The notes: generated by a model not told the origin, from the letters alone. Positions 9,606 to 20,341 are shown, numbered from the stretch's first letter. The stretch: 64,000 nt of DNA from Saccharicrinis sp963677655 (GCA_963677655.1 OY782088.1); one strand, 5' to 3'. Numbers and translations: made by a program.

Positions 9606-10232
9606 ATGTTAACACAAGATTTACATATCCATACAGTCTTTTCATCAGAAGACACCGCTGTAGTTCCTGAGCAAACCGTAGATTTGGTTGCTTTTGCCGA
9701 ACATGCAAAGATAGTTGGTATTAGTGACCATTTCGAACATTTCATGCCGCACAATTATGACAAATACGTTGCTGCTGTTCGAAAGGCCGGCTTATTGGTT
9801 GGAACTGAGGTTAATGGTCACCGTAGTGTAGAGCTCGCTATTCAATATGATTTCGATTATTACGTTTACCATTGCTGGGGTAATGAAGAGCAAGATTATC
9901 CGGCTTTTGAAGTATTGAAGGCCGAAACCGGTAAGCCGATTATCTTAGCACATCCGTATGCTATTGGTACTGATTTGAGCAGAATTTCGGAAGGGAGTAT
10001 TGTGGAAATTAATAACCGCTATATCTGGCGATGCGATTGGCGTAAGGAATTAGGTCCTTATATTAACAAGTTTCACTGGGTGTTCAGTTCCGATTCTCAT
10101 CAACCAAACTGGCTAAACCAAAGTATTGCCCGCAGAGTAGGAGAAGAATTGAATATTAAAGAAACTATTCTTTTTCCTGAGTGTCTTTATTTTGAAAATA
10201 GTATGAAAGAGAAGGTTTATACAGATAGATAA
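9606..10232 (+). CDS. PHP-domain metal-dependent phosphoesterase
   Basis: A 208-residue cytoplasmic protein with the four PHP metal-ligand motifs in order: H7-x-H9 (LHIHT), D41-H42 (SDHFEH), E68 with H72 nearby (GTEVNGH), H89 and H116 (VYHCW, LAHPY), then D163-x-H165 (SSDSH). PHP proteins of this size hydrolyse small phosphoesters such as histidinol phosphate or nucleotide derivatives; which one here cannot be told. It stands alone on the plus strand between two minus-strand loci, with its own promoter-like box and a strong terminator hairpin, so it is probably a monocistronic housekeeping gene. Confidence 0.85.
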   Translation: MLTQDLHIHTVFSSEDTAVVPEQTVDLVAFAEHAKIVGISDHFEHFMPHNYDKYVAAVRKAGLLVGTEVNGHRSVELAIQYDFDYYVYHCWGNEEQDYPAFEVLKAETGKPIILAHPYAIGTDLSRISEGSIVEINNRYIWRCDWRKELGPYINKFHWVFSSDSHQPNWLNQSIARRVGEELNIKETILFPECLYFENSMKEKVYTDR

Positions 10233-10310
10233 AATTAGCAGGTTAAGTCTAATATAATTACAATATCTTAAGATATAACAAACCTATTGCAGTACTAGAC
10301 TATTTAAAAT

Positions 10311-10355
10311 TATAAAAGAGGTTGTTTCATAATAAATGATACAACCTCTTTTATA
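10311..10355. terminator. strong bidirectional terminator
   Basis: A perfect 15-bp stem (10311-10325 with 10341-10355) carries an inner 4-bp extension (TCAT/ATGA) and loop AATAA. A-rich and T-rich flanks on both arms let it stop transcription from the PHP gene and, in the other direction, from the GH115 locus. Confidence 0.8.
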
Positions 10356-10775
10356 TCAGTACTCATTCAAAATAGGTTAGTAAAATTAAAACACATTAAA
10401 TCCTGTAATCCTAAATACAATTTTCTATACAAATAAAAATCTAAACTATGCTCCAAAAAATAAATTAACTTATTTACAATCCAGTAATATTTTTTTTATT
10501 GTTAAATCATTTTTGGACGACTCCTGGTAGAAATACAGTTTTGATTTGGTTACGAAAACTTGATACCATAGATTAGACAAATCTATAACTTTTATAATGG
10601 CCTAAAGTTTACTTATTTCTAACCATTTTATTTACTTCTTGAATATCATCTTTTAAAGAAATAGTTGAAATTGTTTTTTGATGCAAACAAACATATCTAA
10701 TATTGTTTTCAACTATAAATTTCACTGCCAATCATGAAATAATATCCATATTTTACGATAAAATACAATCCTCAT
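10356..10775. other. intergenic stretch with a possible decayed reading frame
   Basis: No intact gene is seen in these 420 bases. On the minus strand from about 10733 to 10609 an open frame of roughly 40 codons reads LAVKFIVENNIRYVCLHQ, continues KTISTISLKDDIQEVNKM and ends VRNK-stop, with a stop just upstream. It loosely resembles the C-terminus of an aldo/keto reductase, so it may be the tail of a lost gene. The similarity is weak and I do not call a gene. Confidence 0.3.
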
Positions 10776-13685
10776 CTATTTATTTCTAACGATTGTTTCT
10801 CTGTTACCTAAATAAGAAGGATTTTTATCGTCAAAGACAATTTCAACTTTATCTAATACAACTCCCGGATCAATCATATATACCTTCAGATTATGTTTCC
10901 CTGACGTTTGAATATCAATTAAAGTTTGTTGAATTGTTACTGAACTAAGTACATTTTTTTGCCATTCTTTATTATGCTCATTCATCCCTGCTTTTAGTTC
11001 AGCATTCATAATAATTGGTTCATTATCATCTATGCTAATAGCAAATCGCAGTTGATAATCACTATTTACAGGTTGATTTGGTAAGCAATAAAAATATAGT
11101 TTTGATGTACCAGATGAAGTGGTTTGAAAGTCGTATGATACATAAGCCGATTCTTTTGCTTTTAATGTATCTTGTGATAAACTATTTATAGGATAACTTC
11201 CAATTGCATCACTTTCTCTTCCCAAGCCTGCAATAGTTTTCCATGTTTTATCTTTATTAGTTTTAATATCCGAATAATGCTCTGTTTCTATTGAAACCAC
11301 TCCATTATCTTCTAAGAAAAGATTGGATTTCTGATCAACAAATTCTGTTTTTTGTGCTGTTACATTAAGATCAAAGCTATTATCGTTAACCTTTAATTTA
11401 ACGATGGCATTTTCACTTGATGAATCAGGAAATTTACTCCAATCGACAGATAAACCAACTCTTTCTTCAGTATTGGTTGAACCTGATTCTTTTGTTAATT
11501 CGATCCAGGGAATATCATTAATAAACGACCACGATAAATCCTGAACACCAGAGTTTATAATGTCGATAAAATAAGACCTATCCGTTGCTGAATTAAATAC
11601 AGGCATATTTATAGTATCAGAAACTGAACTAATTGGTAATACGCTACCTTCAATTTGAATAAATCCTGCTTTTTTATTCTCACATTGATAACTTCCTGTT
11701 TCAGGCATTGTAAATACTGGTAGTTCACGAGGATTATATGACATCATATATTTCCATTTCCCATCAGCTAAGGAGTCATTATAATAAGCGGTTGACTGTT
11801 TTATTTTATCAAAAGCCAGTTCAGCCTTATCTGCATACACATTTGCACTGTTTCTTTGCTGTTTTGCATATTCTCGACTTTTATAGGCATACAATAACTT
11901 CTTATTCATATTAGAAGCTCCAATAACTTTGTATGCTACTAATTGATAAAAGGCTTCTTTCTTTTCTTCTGGAATATTCTTTAATAACGCCTCAACTCTT
12001 TGCTCAATATCCTCATAAGCATCTATTCTTTGTTGAACTTCATCTCCATTTGTATATAATGATAACTCAGGATCTGAAATTTCAGTATTCGGATAAACTG
12101 AAGTCCAGCCCATGTGTTCCGGTTTACGAGAAAAACCTAATTGAAAGTATTTATCCAATATGCTTCCTATCTCTGTAGCATATTGCTCACCAAACTGTTC
12201 GCTTGCAAACTTTTCATAATACGAATTAAGATTTTCAGGTGTAAATTGGTCTGGATTCCAAGCCATATCAAGAAAAAAGTTCATTCCAATTTCATTTGGC
12301 TTGATATCGCCTACATTTACAATCCATACATTTTTACCATTAGTTTGGTACGCCTTATACATTTCTTCCCAAATCAAAGCTACAGGTATGGATTCTAGCC
12401 ATAAATAGTCATGCGGCCTTCCCCAATATGAGATATGATAATAAACACCAGCTCCTCCAGAGCGCAATCTCTCCTTTTGATTTGAAAGTTGACGGATATA
12501 GCCGTTATTATCATCAGCCCACATAATGGTTACATCCTCTGGAATATTTGCTCCTGCTCTGTATAACTCCAAAACTTCTTTATAAGGACAAAAAATTTGA
12601 GGAATAGAGCTGGCTTTTTCTCCTTTTTTTTCCTTAAGTATTTCCCTTTGTGCATTTACTACATCTCCAAGTATTCTAACTTTGTCTTCTTTATTCTTTC
12701 CTCCCGGCATACGTCCGTCATGGATACCTCTCATACCTACAGTATATATGGCATCATAATCAGCTCCATTTTGTACTCTTTGGCTCCAGTATTCTGTAAT
12801 TTTATCAGGATTAACGTCAAAATTCCATTTTCCTCTCTCACCTTCTTCTGGATTCCATCTATGCCATTCATCCACATTATTACGTAGCATTGGCTCACAG
12901 TGAGAAGAACCAACCCAAATGCCATATTTATCTGCCATTTTTATATTATCAGGGTAAGTAAAAAAAGCACGGGTACACTCATGCATGGCCGGCCAAATAT
13001 AATTAGCCTTTAGGCGTAGTAATAGTTCAAATATCTTTTCATATGTTTGAGGTCCTATATCACCGGTTTCCGGTTCAAATGTTTTTGATGCCCATGGCTT
13101 AAGTCCCCAATCTTCATCATTTAAAAATATACCACGAAATTTAACTTTTGGAGCATCCTGAATATATAAATCAGAAGGAACTGTTATGGTTTCTCTTTTC
13201 TCTGGTTTAACATCATCCCACCAGTACCATGGAGAAACACCTATATATTTACTTAATTCCATTAAGGCATAAGCAGTTCCTCTTGGCTGACTACCTACGA
13301 TCCATAATGCGTATTTACCCTTTTTTTTACCTGGAATAGTTTTAATAATATAGCTTTCCCAATTGGATTTTAAATAACTTGTATCAATTCCATTTACTAC
13401 ACATTGGGCATCAAAATTAGGATCAACACCTATAGTTCCCAACTTTATAAGAAAATCAGATTTTATGGTTTCATTAACAGAGATGTTGTTATTTGAAATT
13501 TTATTTACATCATCTTTAAAAAGATTTAATGCTGTAAAAACAAGTGAATCCTCCTTATTATCAATTGATATATTTGCTCTCACTTTTGAAGAAGCAATTA
13601 TAAAATCGCGTTTAGTTTTTGCTGATAAAACAATTGAAAAAAGCGACAAACAACATGTAAGCAATAACAGTAATTTCTTATTCAT
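10776..13685 (-). CDS. GH115 alpha-glucuronidase-type glycoside hydrolase
   Basis: A 969-residue secreted enzyme with a signal peptide ending near VLSA. GH115 features in order are RGIFLNDEDWGLKPWA (about residue 180), ANYIWPAMHE, GIWVGSSHCEPM, GMRGIHDGRMPGG, IMWADDNNGY and GVYYHISYWGRPHDYLWLE. A C-terminal beta domain (GVVSIETEHYSDI ... PGVVLDKVEIVF) is the usual GH115 accessory domain. The family removes alpha-1,2-linked glucuronic acid, known on xylan and on other polymers. Here its neighbours are pectin enzymes, so it may act on a glucuronosyl decoration of pectic or arabinogalactan side chains (inference). It is the last gene of the minus-strand pectin locus, next to the hybrid regulator. 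Confidence 0.92.
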   Translation of the reverse strand: MNKKLLLLLTCCLSLFSIVLSAKTKRDFIIASSKVRANISIDNKEDSLVFTALNLFKDDVNKISNNNISVNETIKSDFLIKLGTIGVDPNFDAQCVVNGIDTSYLKSNWESYIIKTIPGKKKGKYALWIVGSQPRGTAYALMELSKYIGVSPWYWWDDVKPEKRETITVPSDLYIQDAPKVKFRGIFLNDEDWGLKPWASKTFEPETGDIGPQTYEKIFELLLRLKANYIWPAMHECTRAFFTYPDNIKMADKYGIWVGSSHCEPMLRNNVDEWHRWNPEEGERGKWNFDVNPDKITEYWSQRVQNGADYDAIYTVGMRGIHDGRMPGGKNKEDKVRILGDVVNAQREILKEKKGEKASSIPQIFCPYKEVLELYRAGANIPEDVTIMWADDNNGYIRQLSNQKERLRSGGAGVYYHISYWGRPHDYLWLESIPVALIWEEMYKAYQTNGKNVWIVNVGDIKPNEIGMNFFLDMAWNPDQFTPENLNSYYEKFASEQFGEQYATEIGSILDKYFQLGFSRKPEHMGWTSVYPNTEISDPELSLYTNGDEVQQRIDAYEDIEQRVEALLKNIPEEKKEAFYQLVAYKVIGASNMNKKLLYAYKSREYAKQQRNSANVYADKAELAFDKIKQSTAYYNDSLADGKWKYMMSYNPRELPVFTMPETGSYQCENKKAGFIQIEGSVLPISSVSDTINMPVFNSATDRSYFIDIINSGVQDLSWSFINDIPWIELTKESGSTNTEERVGLSVDWSKFPDSSSENAIVKLKVNDNSFDLNVTAQKTEFVDQKSNLFLEDNGVVSIETEHYSDIKTNKDKTWKTIAGLGRESDAIGSYPINSLSQDTLKAKESAYVSYDFQTTSSGTSKLYFYCLPNQPVNSDYQLRFAISIDDNEPIIMNAELKAGMNEHNKEWQKNVLSSVTIQQTLIDIQTSGKHNLKVYMIDPGVVLDKVEIVFDDKNPSYLGNRETIVRNK

Positions 13686-13892
13686 TTTAGTTCAGATAAC
13701 ATTTAACTTCTTTGCTAAAATACTGATTACTAATCATACACAAACTGTAAAAACATCCATAGCAAACCGGACATTCGTATTAATCAATAGTAATTTAATC
13801 CATAAATTCACCTATCCGATTTCTTTCTCAAAAATCAACTAAAACCTTGTTTATTTTTAGCCTTTCAATGGGATCATTAATAATTAATGTTC

Positions 13893-16800
13893 TTATTTAA
13901 TGTATTTCTTTTTATATGATGTAGGTGTTTCTCCAAAGAAATTTTTAAAGCTCTTACTAAAATAATCTGGATCACTAAAACCGGTTTCATAACTAACCTG
14001 AGTAATAGTAGTATCAGGATTCATTAATAACTCAGCTGCTTTCTTCATTTTCACAATACGAATAAACTCTTTAGGAGCATAACCTGATACTGATTTCATT
14101 TTCTTAAAAAAGAACGAACGGGTTACGTTCAATTCATTGATCATATCATCTATTGTGAAGTTCGGCGTTTTGATATTCTTCTCAACAGTTTCAATTACCT
14201 TTGATAAAAATTCCTGATCTTTATCTGATGTGGTTAATTTTTCCGGTTTAAAACCAGGTTCTTTACTAAACTTTTCTTTTAATTGTTTACGTTGGTTAAT
14301 GATATTAACAATTCTTGTTTTTAAATATTCTAAATGAAAAGGTTTAGTTATATAATCATCCGCACCACAATCAATTCCCTCAATTTTACTATTAAGTGAA
14401 GATTTTGCAGTAAGAAGTATAATCGGAATATGTGAAGTCTCAAAATTATTTTTAAGCTGTTTTGTTAATTCAATACCATCTAATTTAGGCATCTTTACAT
14501 CAGTAATTATTAAATCCGGATTTAACTCTTGTGCATGTTTAATTCCCTCTTCTCCATTTTCTGCCAAAACTATTGAATATTCTCTATGCAGTTTAGTATA
14601 TAAATAATCTCTCAATTCTTTATTATCATCAATTATCAACAATTTAGATTTTACAGCATAAGTTGTTTTTACTTGTGAACTGCTTACTTCACTTTCTTCT
14701 TCTGTATCCTCATAAGCAAAAAATGGTTTTCGTTGTTGAATAGTTGATCTTTCTTCTGAATCTTCTATTTCATCATCATTATAATATGTATCCTTAATTG
14801 GAATTTCTATAGTAAAAATACTACCTTCACTTTCCTTACTAGACAATGAAATTGTTCCTTTATGCAGGTGAACCAGCTCTTTTGTTAATGACAAACCAAT
14901 GCCAGATCCTTTTAAGTTTGAATACAACTCATTCTCTATAAATACAAATCTTTCGAATATTTTATCAATATACTCCTTACTAATTCCCTCTCCTTCATCA
15001 GCAATTTGAATTTTTAATTTTTCAGCACCTTCTGATATCGAAACTGTAAATTTGATTTTCTTATTAGGAGGAGTATGCTGTAATGCATTTGATATTAAAT
15101 TATTAAGAATTTTATCAAGATGGCGTATATCAATAAAACCTTCTTGTTCCTGAGCATCACTATTAAATAAGAACTTAATTTTTTTCTTTTCTGCAAAAGG
15201 TAAAAATGATAAATATATATCATTCAAATATGTAATTATTTCAATTTTCCTTACCTGTAAATCTAATTTGCCGTGTTGAAGCCTTCTAAAGTCCAGTAAT
15301 TGTTCAATTAAACGATTAAGGTATTCAGCATTTCTTTTTACTAAATTAATACTGTTTCTAACCTCCTTAGTAAATGATTTAGCTTTTACAATATCTTCAA
15401 CTGAATTATTTATCAGAGTTAATGGCGTTTTAAACTCGTGCGATATATTGGTAAAGAATTTTAATTTTTCCTCAGATAATATATTTTCATATTTTATTTT
15501 ATGCCTAACTCTAATTTCTGATATTATAAAATAGTATAAAATAACAAATATCACAAAGTAAAGGATATAAGCCCAATATGATTTCCAAAAAGGAGGGGTA
15601 ATTGTAATATACAAAGTTCGTACTTCATCCATCCATTTACCCTTACTATCTGTTGCTTTTAATTTAAAAACATATTCACCTGGAGGTATCCCTTTATAAA
15701 CGGCATTTGTTTTACCAATTACATTATTCCAGTTTTCATCATAATTTTCTAAAATATATGAATACAGAATCTTTTCCGGAGACTCAAAATCCATAACGGC
15801 AAAGTCTATTCCTATAGAATTCTGATTATATTTAAGTGTAATTTTATCTGTTTCGTTAATTGATTTGTGTAACGGACTATCACTGGCACCAGGAAGTTTA
15901 ATCTCATTAAATAGCTTAAAAGCAGTTAATACTATAGGATAATTATTTTGTTTGTTATAAATCGAATCCGGATTAAATCTTATAATTCCATTAAAAGTTC
16001 CAAATAAAAAATCTCCATTAACAGCTCTATACTTACACCCTTCTGTAAATTCACCATGACCTAACCCAGCATTATTATCTATTAATTCGATGGTATGTTC
16101 TTTTGTAGAAAATTTTGCTAATCCGTTATCCGTACCAATCCATAAATTTAACTGTTTATCTTCTAAAATTGATAAGACTATATTACTTGGTAAACCATCT
16201 TTTCTGAAATAATGATTAAAGGTTACAGTATCTCTTTTAATATTCAAACTATTTAGCCCACCTCCATAAGTTGCTACCCAAATGGTATTATTTAAATCTT
16301 GATGAATATCGAAAATATCATTATTTGCCAGTGAATTAACCTTTGTTATATCCTTATAAAAACGTCGGAATAATTTTTTATCTGAAGCAACATATTTTGA
16401 ATCAAGATAATTTAATCCATTTACTGTACCTACCCATATATTATTGTTTCTGTCTTGATATATTTTTCTTACTCGATTATCGCTAAGACTATTTGAATCT
16501 AACTCATTACTCGAATAATTTTTAAAATTTATTTTGCTATTAGAATTTCGTATAACACTTAATCCTCCATGATAGGTGCCTATCCAAATTTGCCCATATT
16601 GATCTTGATGAAGAGAAAAAATATCATCATTTGCAATACTGTTTGGGTCATCTTTACTATGAGTAAAAACATCGATTTTAAATGAATGATCTTTCTTTGT
16701 ATCAAAGTCTAAAACATCCTTAATACGATAAAGGCCATTTCCTTTTGTTCCTACCCACAAATCATTTCCATCAGGAAGAATAGCATAAACATTACTTCTT

Positions 16801-18311
16801 ATGTATTCTGATTTATTTTTTAGATCGTCAGGAATAGTAAACAATACATTATTGCTCTTATCACAACAATATATATTTCCATATTTAGTACCACACCATA
16901 CTCTTTGATCAAAATCTTCAGATATACATCTTACATGGTTTTTAGAATCTAAGATGCTATTCTTTTCTAATTCATTATACTTAACAGGACTTTCTGATAA
17001 GTTAAGCTTATTAAGCCCCCCCTTAAAAGTTCCAATCCAAAGGTTATCTGATTTATCTTCAAATAAAGAGATAACGTAATTTGAAGACAAGCTGTTGGTA
17101 TTGTTTTTATCATGATAGAAATACTCAAAATTTTCTAGTTTTCTGTTAAACTTAAACAAACCACCTCCATAAATACCAATCCAGACATTCCCCCATTTAT
17201 CCTCTAAAATTTTTTGTTTATCATTTTCACCTAACGACTCTCTGTTTTCACTATGTAAATCAAAATGCTTTAATTTATTTTCTAGAGGATTATACATAAC
17301 AATCCCTCTTAGCTGAGTTACTATCCAATAAATCCCTTTTTGATCACAAAAAACTTTATAATAATTATTTACATTTAAATATTTATGATTTTCAACACGC
17401 AGATCTTTATTAATATAAAAAAAACCGTTTCCTTCAGTTGATATTACAATATCATCATGTTTACCAGTTCTAATATCTCTTACTTTTAAAGTTGTATCTG
17501 GTAATATATTCCATGCTTTAAAACTTCCATTTTTATATTCATAAACTCCACTATTTGATGTTCCAAATAATATGTGATGTGGACTCATCTCATAATATCT
17601 ATTAAAATGATGAGTGGAATCAATAATATGATTATTTGAATTTAATAATGATGACACCTCTACACTATCATTTTCCAGTACGACCAACCCTTTATCTGTA
17701 CCTATCCATATTTTTCCTATTAAATCTTTAAATATAAAGGATCCCTTATTGGAAGGAAATACTTGATTATGACTAAAAAAATCAAACTGAATTTCATCTG
17801 AATTTCTTTTTTGTTTTACCCTGATAATACCTCCTTCATCAGATAAAATCCATACTGTAGATGATGAACTAGCAAAAATTTCCACGTGACTTCTACCCAG
17901 AGATATTTCTTGTGGTAATTTCGAATTTATATGAATAAATTTTTCTGTCTGAGGACTAAACCTTAACACCTGATAATCATAGGTCAACAACCAAATATAA
18001 TTCAAGCTATCTTCAACCATATAGTATATTCTATCACTTGATAGGCTACTTTTATTTCCTGGTTCGTATATATAACTTCGAACTTTTTTCCCATCATAAC
18101 GATTTAATCCACTTAATGTTCCAAACCACAAAAAACCATCTTGTGTTTGCTTTATTGTCCGGATAGAATTATTCGACAAACCATCATTGATTGTAAGATG
18201 ATCAAACCGCTTTTGAGCGCTGACATTTAATATGTATATAGAAACAAATAATGCAAAAAATATGAATCGTAATTTTTGAGGTCTTTCGATAGATATATTA
18301 ATAAACATCAT
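13893..18311 (-). CDS. hybrid two-component system regulator (HTCS)
   Basis: A 1472-residue one-protein signalling system. Signal peptide or membrane segment 1-32 is followed by a periplasmic double propeller with many two-component-propeller repeats (DGLSNNSIRTIKQTQDGFLW and later copies), a Y_Y_Y domain (PPGEYVFKLKATDS), a transmembrane helix near 911-931, a histidine kinase with H958 (NISHEFKTPLTL), ATP-binding boxes (NNLISNALQHT, DEGEGIS, GSGIGLSL), a receiver with phospho-acceptor D1271 (LIITDVKMPKLDG), and an AraC helix-turn-helix from about 1382 to the end. HTCS proteins sense an oligosaccharide in the periplasm and activate the neighbouring polysaccharide locus, here the pectin genes on both sides. 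Confidence 0.96.
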   Translation of the reverse strand: MMFINISIERPQKLRFIFFALFVSIYILNVSAQKRFDHLTINDGLSNNSIRTIKQTQDGFLWFGTLSGLNRYDGKKVRSYIYEPGNKSSLSSDRIYYMVEDSLNYIWLLTYDYQVLRFSPQTEKFIHINSKLPQEISLGRSHVEIFASSSSTVWILSDEGGIIRVKQKRNSDEIQFDFFSHNQVFPSNKGSFIFKDLIGKIWIGTDKGLVVLENDSVEVSSLLNSNNHIIDSTHHFNRYYEMSPHHILFGTSNSGVYEYKNGSFKAWNILPDTTLKVRDIRTGKHDDIVISTEGNGFFYINKDLRVENHKYLNVNNYYKVFCDQKGIYWIVTQLRGIVMYNPLENKLKHFDLHSENRESLGENDKQKILEDKWGNVWIGIYGGGLFKFNRKLENFEYFYHDKNNTNSLSSNYVISLFEDKSDNLWIGTFKGGLNKLNLSESPVKYNELEKNSILDSKNHVRCISEDFDQRVWCGTKYGNIYCCDKSNNVLFTIPDDLKNKSEYIRSNVYAILPDGNDLWVGTKGNGLYRIKDVLDFDTKKDHSFKIDVFTHSKDDPNSIANDDIFSLHQDQYGQIWIGTYHGGLSVIRNSNSKINFKNYSSNELDSNSLSDNRVRKIYQDRNNNIWVGTVNGLNYLDSKYVASDKKLFRRFYKDITKVNSLANNDIFDIHQDLNNTIWVATYGGGLNSLNIKRDTVTFNHYFRKDGLPSNIVLSILEDKQLNLWIGTDNGLAKFSTKEHTIELIDNNAGLGHGEFTEGCKYRAVNGDFLFGTFNGIIRFNPDSIYNKQNNYPIVLTAFKLFNEIKLPGASDSPLHKSINETDKITLKYNQNSIGIDFAVMDFESPEKILYSYILENYDENWNNVIGKTNAVYKGIPPGEYVFKLKATDSKGKWMDEVRTLYITITPPFWKSYWAYILYFVIFVILYYFIISEIRVRHKIKYENILSEEKLKFFTNISHEFKTPLTLINNSVEDIVKAKSFTKEVRNSINLVKRNAEYLNRLIEQLLDFRRLQHGKLDLQVRKIEIITYLNDIYLSFLPFAEKKKIKFLFNSDAQEQEGFIDIRHLDKILNNLISNALQHTPPNKKIKFTVSISEGAEKLKIQIADEGEGISKEYIDKIFERFVFIENELYSNLKGSGIGLSLTKELVHLHKGTISLSSKESEGSIFTIEIPIKDTYYNDDEIEDSEERSTIQQRKPFFAYEDTEEESEVSSSQVKTTYAVKSKLLIIDDNKELRDYLYTKLHREYSIVLAENGEEGIKHAQELNPDLIITDVKMPKLDGIELTKQLKNNFETSHIPIILLTAKSSLNSKIEGIDCGADDYITKPFHLEYLKTRIVNIINQRKQLKEKFSKEPGFKPEKLTTSDKDQEFLSKVIETVEKNIKTPNFTIDDMINELNVTRSFFFKKMKSVSGYAPKEFIRIVKMKKAAELLMNPDTTITQVSYETGFSDPDYFSKSFKNFFGETPTSYKKKYIK

Positions 18312-18417
18312 TTGAAATGGAATATTTTGGTGATTTATATTTGCAATTTAAGTAAAAAAGAAGAGAATATTATGTATTATCATTCAATTCAGAGCCATCC
18401 TAAACCTATTTGTAAAC

Positions 18418-18716
18418 TGGTGCTTCGCCCAGACCTGACTTCATTTTTTAATTCACAAGGTTTAATTGTCAATTGTGTTCATGATTTTCACTTCGCTACA
18501 ATTGTCTTACCACAAAAAACAGAAACAAAAAAAGGCAAGGCTGCACCCACTTCTCTCAAAAAACTACGATTATTTGACTGAAATCGTTTAAACTTGCTGC
18601 TCTCAAACAAAAACGATTTTTAATCGTCAATCTAATCTTGTTTTTTGGCTCACTGGCTGAGGCCAATCTAGAACATGCTAAAGAATAGAAATATTCTTTT
18701 TATTTAGGACAAGGGT
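18418..18716. repeat. dispersed about 300-bp intergenic repeat, copy A
   Basis: This stretch between the HTCS and GH28 genes aligns along its whole length, at roughly 75-80% identity by eye, with copy B at 32579-32882. Shared landmarks are TTCACAAGGT, TGTGTTCATGATTTT, CTACAATTGTCTT, ACTCAAAAAA-like and ATCGTTTAAAC blocks, and TTTTATTTAGGACA at the end. Near the end an 8-bp hairpin (18680-18687 with 18692-18699) is followed by T-rich sequence. The same position in copy B holds a hairpin of different sequence. No convincing protein is encoded; function unknown. Confidence 0.75.
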
Positions 18717-18742
18717 GTTCATTACTGTTATTCCCTCTTTTT

Positions 18743-20113
18743 TTATTCAACAACATTAAAGTTAATGACATTTTCATTTATATATTTTATATCTGTTGTT
18801 ATTTCTGAGTTTACATTATTCAATTCTATATTTTTCACAGGAAGTTCTTTCTGTCCAAGAATTCTGGAAATAAACCTACCATGGTTTGCAGAAAGATTTT
18901 TTAAGTAGATATCTGAAATAGGGGTTAATCTTCTTTCGTATGTAGGCACTAAATTTCTCCACTGATAAAGTACATCAGTTTCTATTCCTAAAACACCTTT
19001 GCGCATTGAATCAGCCTCTACATTACTTACATATATATTTTTTACATAGCCACCTCTTCTTTCATTTGTTTTAATAAATACCAAATGAAACAAATTTGCT
19101 CCTTCCGCAACTTTACAACTATCCAGATATACATTTTCAATACCTCCTGACAATTCACTTCCAATAGCCAATAATTGGTGACCTTTTTTTACATAGCAAT
19201 TTCTAATCACTAAATTCTTAGTTGGCGTATTTAACCTCCATGCATCCTGATTTCTACCAGATTTTACAGCAATTGCATCATCTCCCTGATCAAAATGACA
19301 ATCTTCAATAAGCATATTTTGAGTCATCTCTGGGTCAACCCCATCATTATTATGACCATGGGCATATACATTTAATTTACGCAACACTACATTTTTACAC
19401 ATATATGGATGTATTGTCCAAAAAGGACTATTGTTAATAGAAACACCTTCCATTAAAACATTTTCGCAACGATTAAACTGAATAAAATGCGGACGTAAAT
19501 TAGATGAATCGTTAACCATTACACGCTCTTCTACAGGCGAGTATTCAGAAAACTTATTATATAACCATTTCAAACTATTCATGTGAGCAGCTGGTCGTTT
19601 ATACCAATTTTTCCAAACATCTAATTTTGCTTTTAACTTACCATTTCCTGTTATGGCAACATTTTTACACTTATATGCATAAACCAAAGGAGAATAGTTA
19701 TAACATTCCATTCCTTCCCATGAGGTATGTACAGAAGGAAGATAATCCTCTGGTTTTTCTGAGAACAATAAAACAGCATCTTTCTCTAGATGTAAGTTTA
19801 CATTACTTTTAAGATGTATTGTTTTGGTTAGCCATTCTCCTTTGGGGATTACCACAATTCCTCCACCTACAGAACTTGCTTTTTCAATTGCTTCTTCAAT
19901 AGCAATACTTATTTTTTCTTTATTCCCCTCAACTGCTCCAAAATCTGTAATAATAAATTTATTACATTGAGAAAAATCCGGAATAGTAATCACAGGCATT
20001 TCAAAGGGTGCTTCTACCACAATGGATTCCATCTTTAATGAACTATTCTGCATTGAACATGATATAAAAATGCTTACTAAAAATAAGTATATTAAATTAT
20101 TCAACTGTTTCAT
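18743..20113 (-). CDS. GH28 pectin hydrolase (paralogue 1)
   Basis: A 456-residue lipoprotein (signal ending FISC) with a right-handed beta-helix GH28 fold. The catalytic region reads N255-N256-D257 (NNDGVDPE) where most members have NTD, then D278-D279 (DQGDDAIAVKSGRN), G311-H312 (GHQ instead of GHG) and K348 (FIKTNERRGG) where RIK is usual. GH28 enzymes hydrolyse galacturonosyl or related linkages in homogalacturonan and rhamnogalacturonan. Variant motifs suggest a less common specificity, for instance an exo-acting or rhamnogalacturonan enzyme. It is highly similar and collinear to the GH28 at 25825-27207, and the two flank the SusC/SusD pair. Confidence 0.93.
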   Translation of the reverse strand: MKQLNNLIYLFLVSIFISCSMQNSSLKMESIVVEAPFEMPVITIPDFSQCNKFIITDFGAVEGNKEKISIAIEEAIEKASSVGGGIVVIPKGEWLTKTIHLKSNVNLHLEKDAVLLFSEKPEDYLPSVHTSWEGMECYNYSPLVYAYKCKNVAITGNGKLKAKLDVWKNWYKRPAAHMNSLKWLYNKFSEYSPVEERVMVNDSSNLRPHFIQFNRCENVLMEGVSINNSPFWTIHPYMCKNVVLRKLNVYAHGHNNDGVDPEMTQNMLIEDCHFDQGDDAIAVKSGRNQDAWRLNTPTKNLVIRNCYVKKGHQLLAIGSELSGGIENVYLDSCKVAEGANLFHLVFIKTNERRGGYVKNIYVSNVEADSMRKGVLGIETDVLYQWRNLVPTYERRLTPISDIYLKNLSANHGRFISRILGQKELPVKNIELNNVNSEITTDIKYINENVINFNVVE

Positions 20114-20314
20114 TATACATTATGCTTTATATATTATTAATAACAATAAGTTTTATGAAAAATATCACAACTTATGTCCCACTTTGCCATCCTCTCATTA
20201 TTGATAATGAATACACTTCTTTAATCATTGAAAACAAAAGGAAGCTTTCCATTAGATAAATTACTTATACAAATTAGTATTGCAACTACACTTACTATTG
20301 ATTTTGTGTAAAAA

Positions 20315-20341
20315 TGCCCTTCAAGTCTGACTTGAAGGGCA
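20315..20341 (-). terminator. intrinsic terminator of the SusC/SusD pair
   Basis: A perfect 13-bp inverted repeat, TGCCCTTCAAGTC (20315-20327) with its complement at 20329-20341, is followed on the minus strand by TTTTTAC. It lies about 90 bases after the SusD stop. The rest of 20114-20428 is AT-rich, presumably holds the promoter of the downstream GH28 gene, and shows no other gene. Confidence 0.85.

Noticed and set aside
10609..10733. Short minus-strand frame resembling an aldo/keto reductase C-terminus
   Set aside because: Only about 40 codons with a stop just upstream and weak resemblance; noted only as a possible relic.
18276..18581. Plus-strand frame of 101 residues upstream of the HTCS gene
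   Set aside because: It overlaps the HTCS start and the dispersed repeat, has no domain, and is not kept open in copy B of the repeat.
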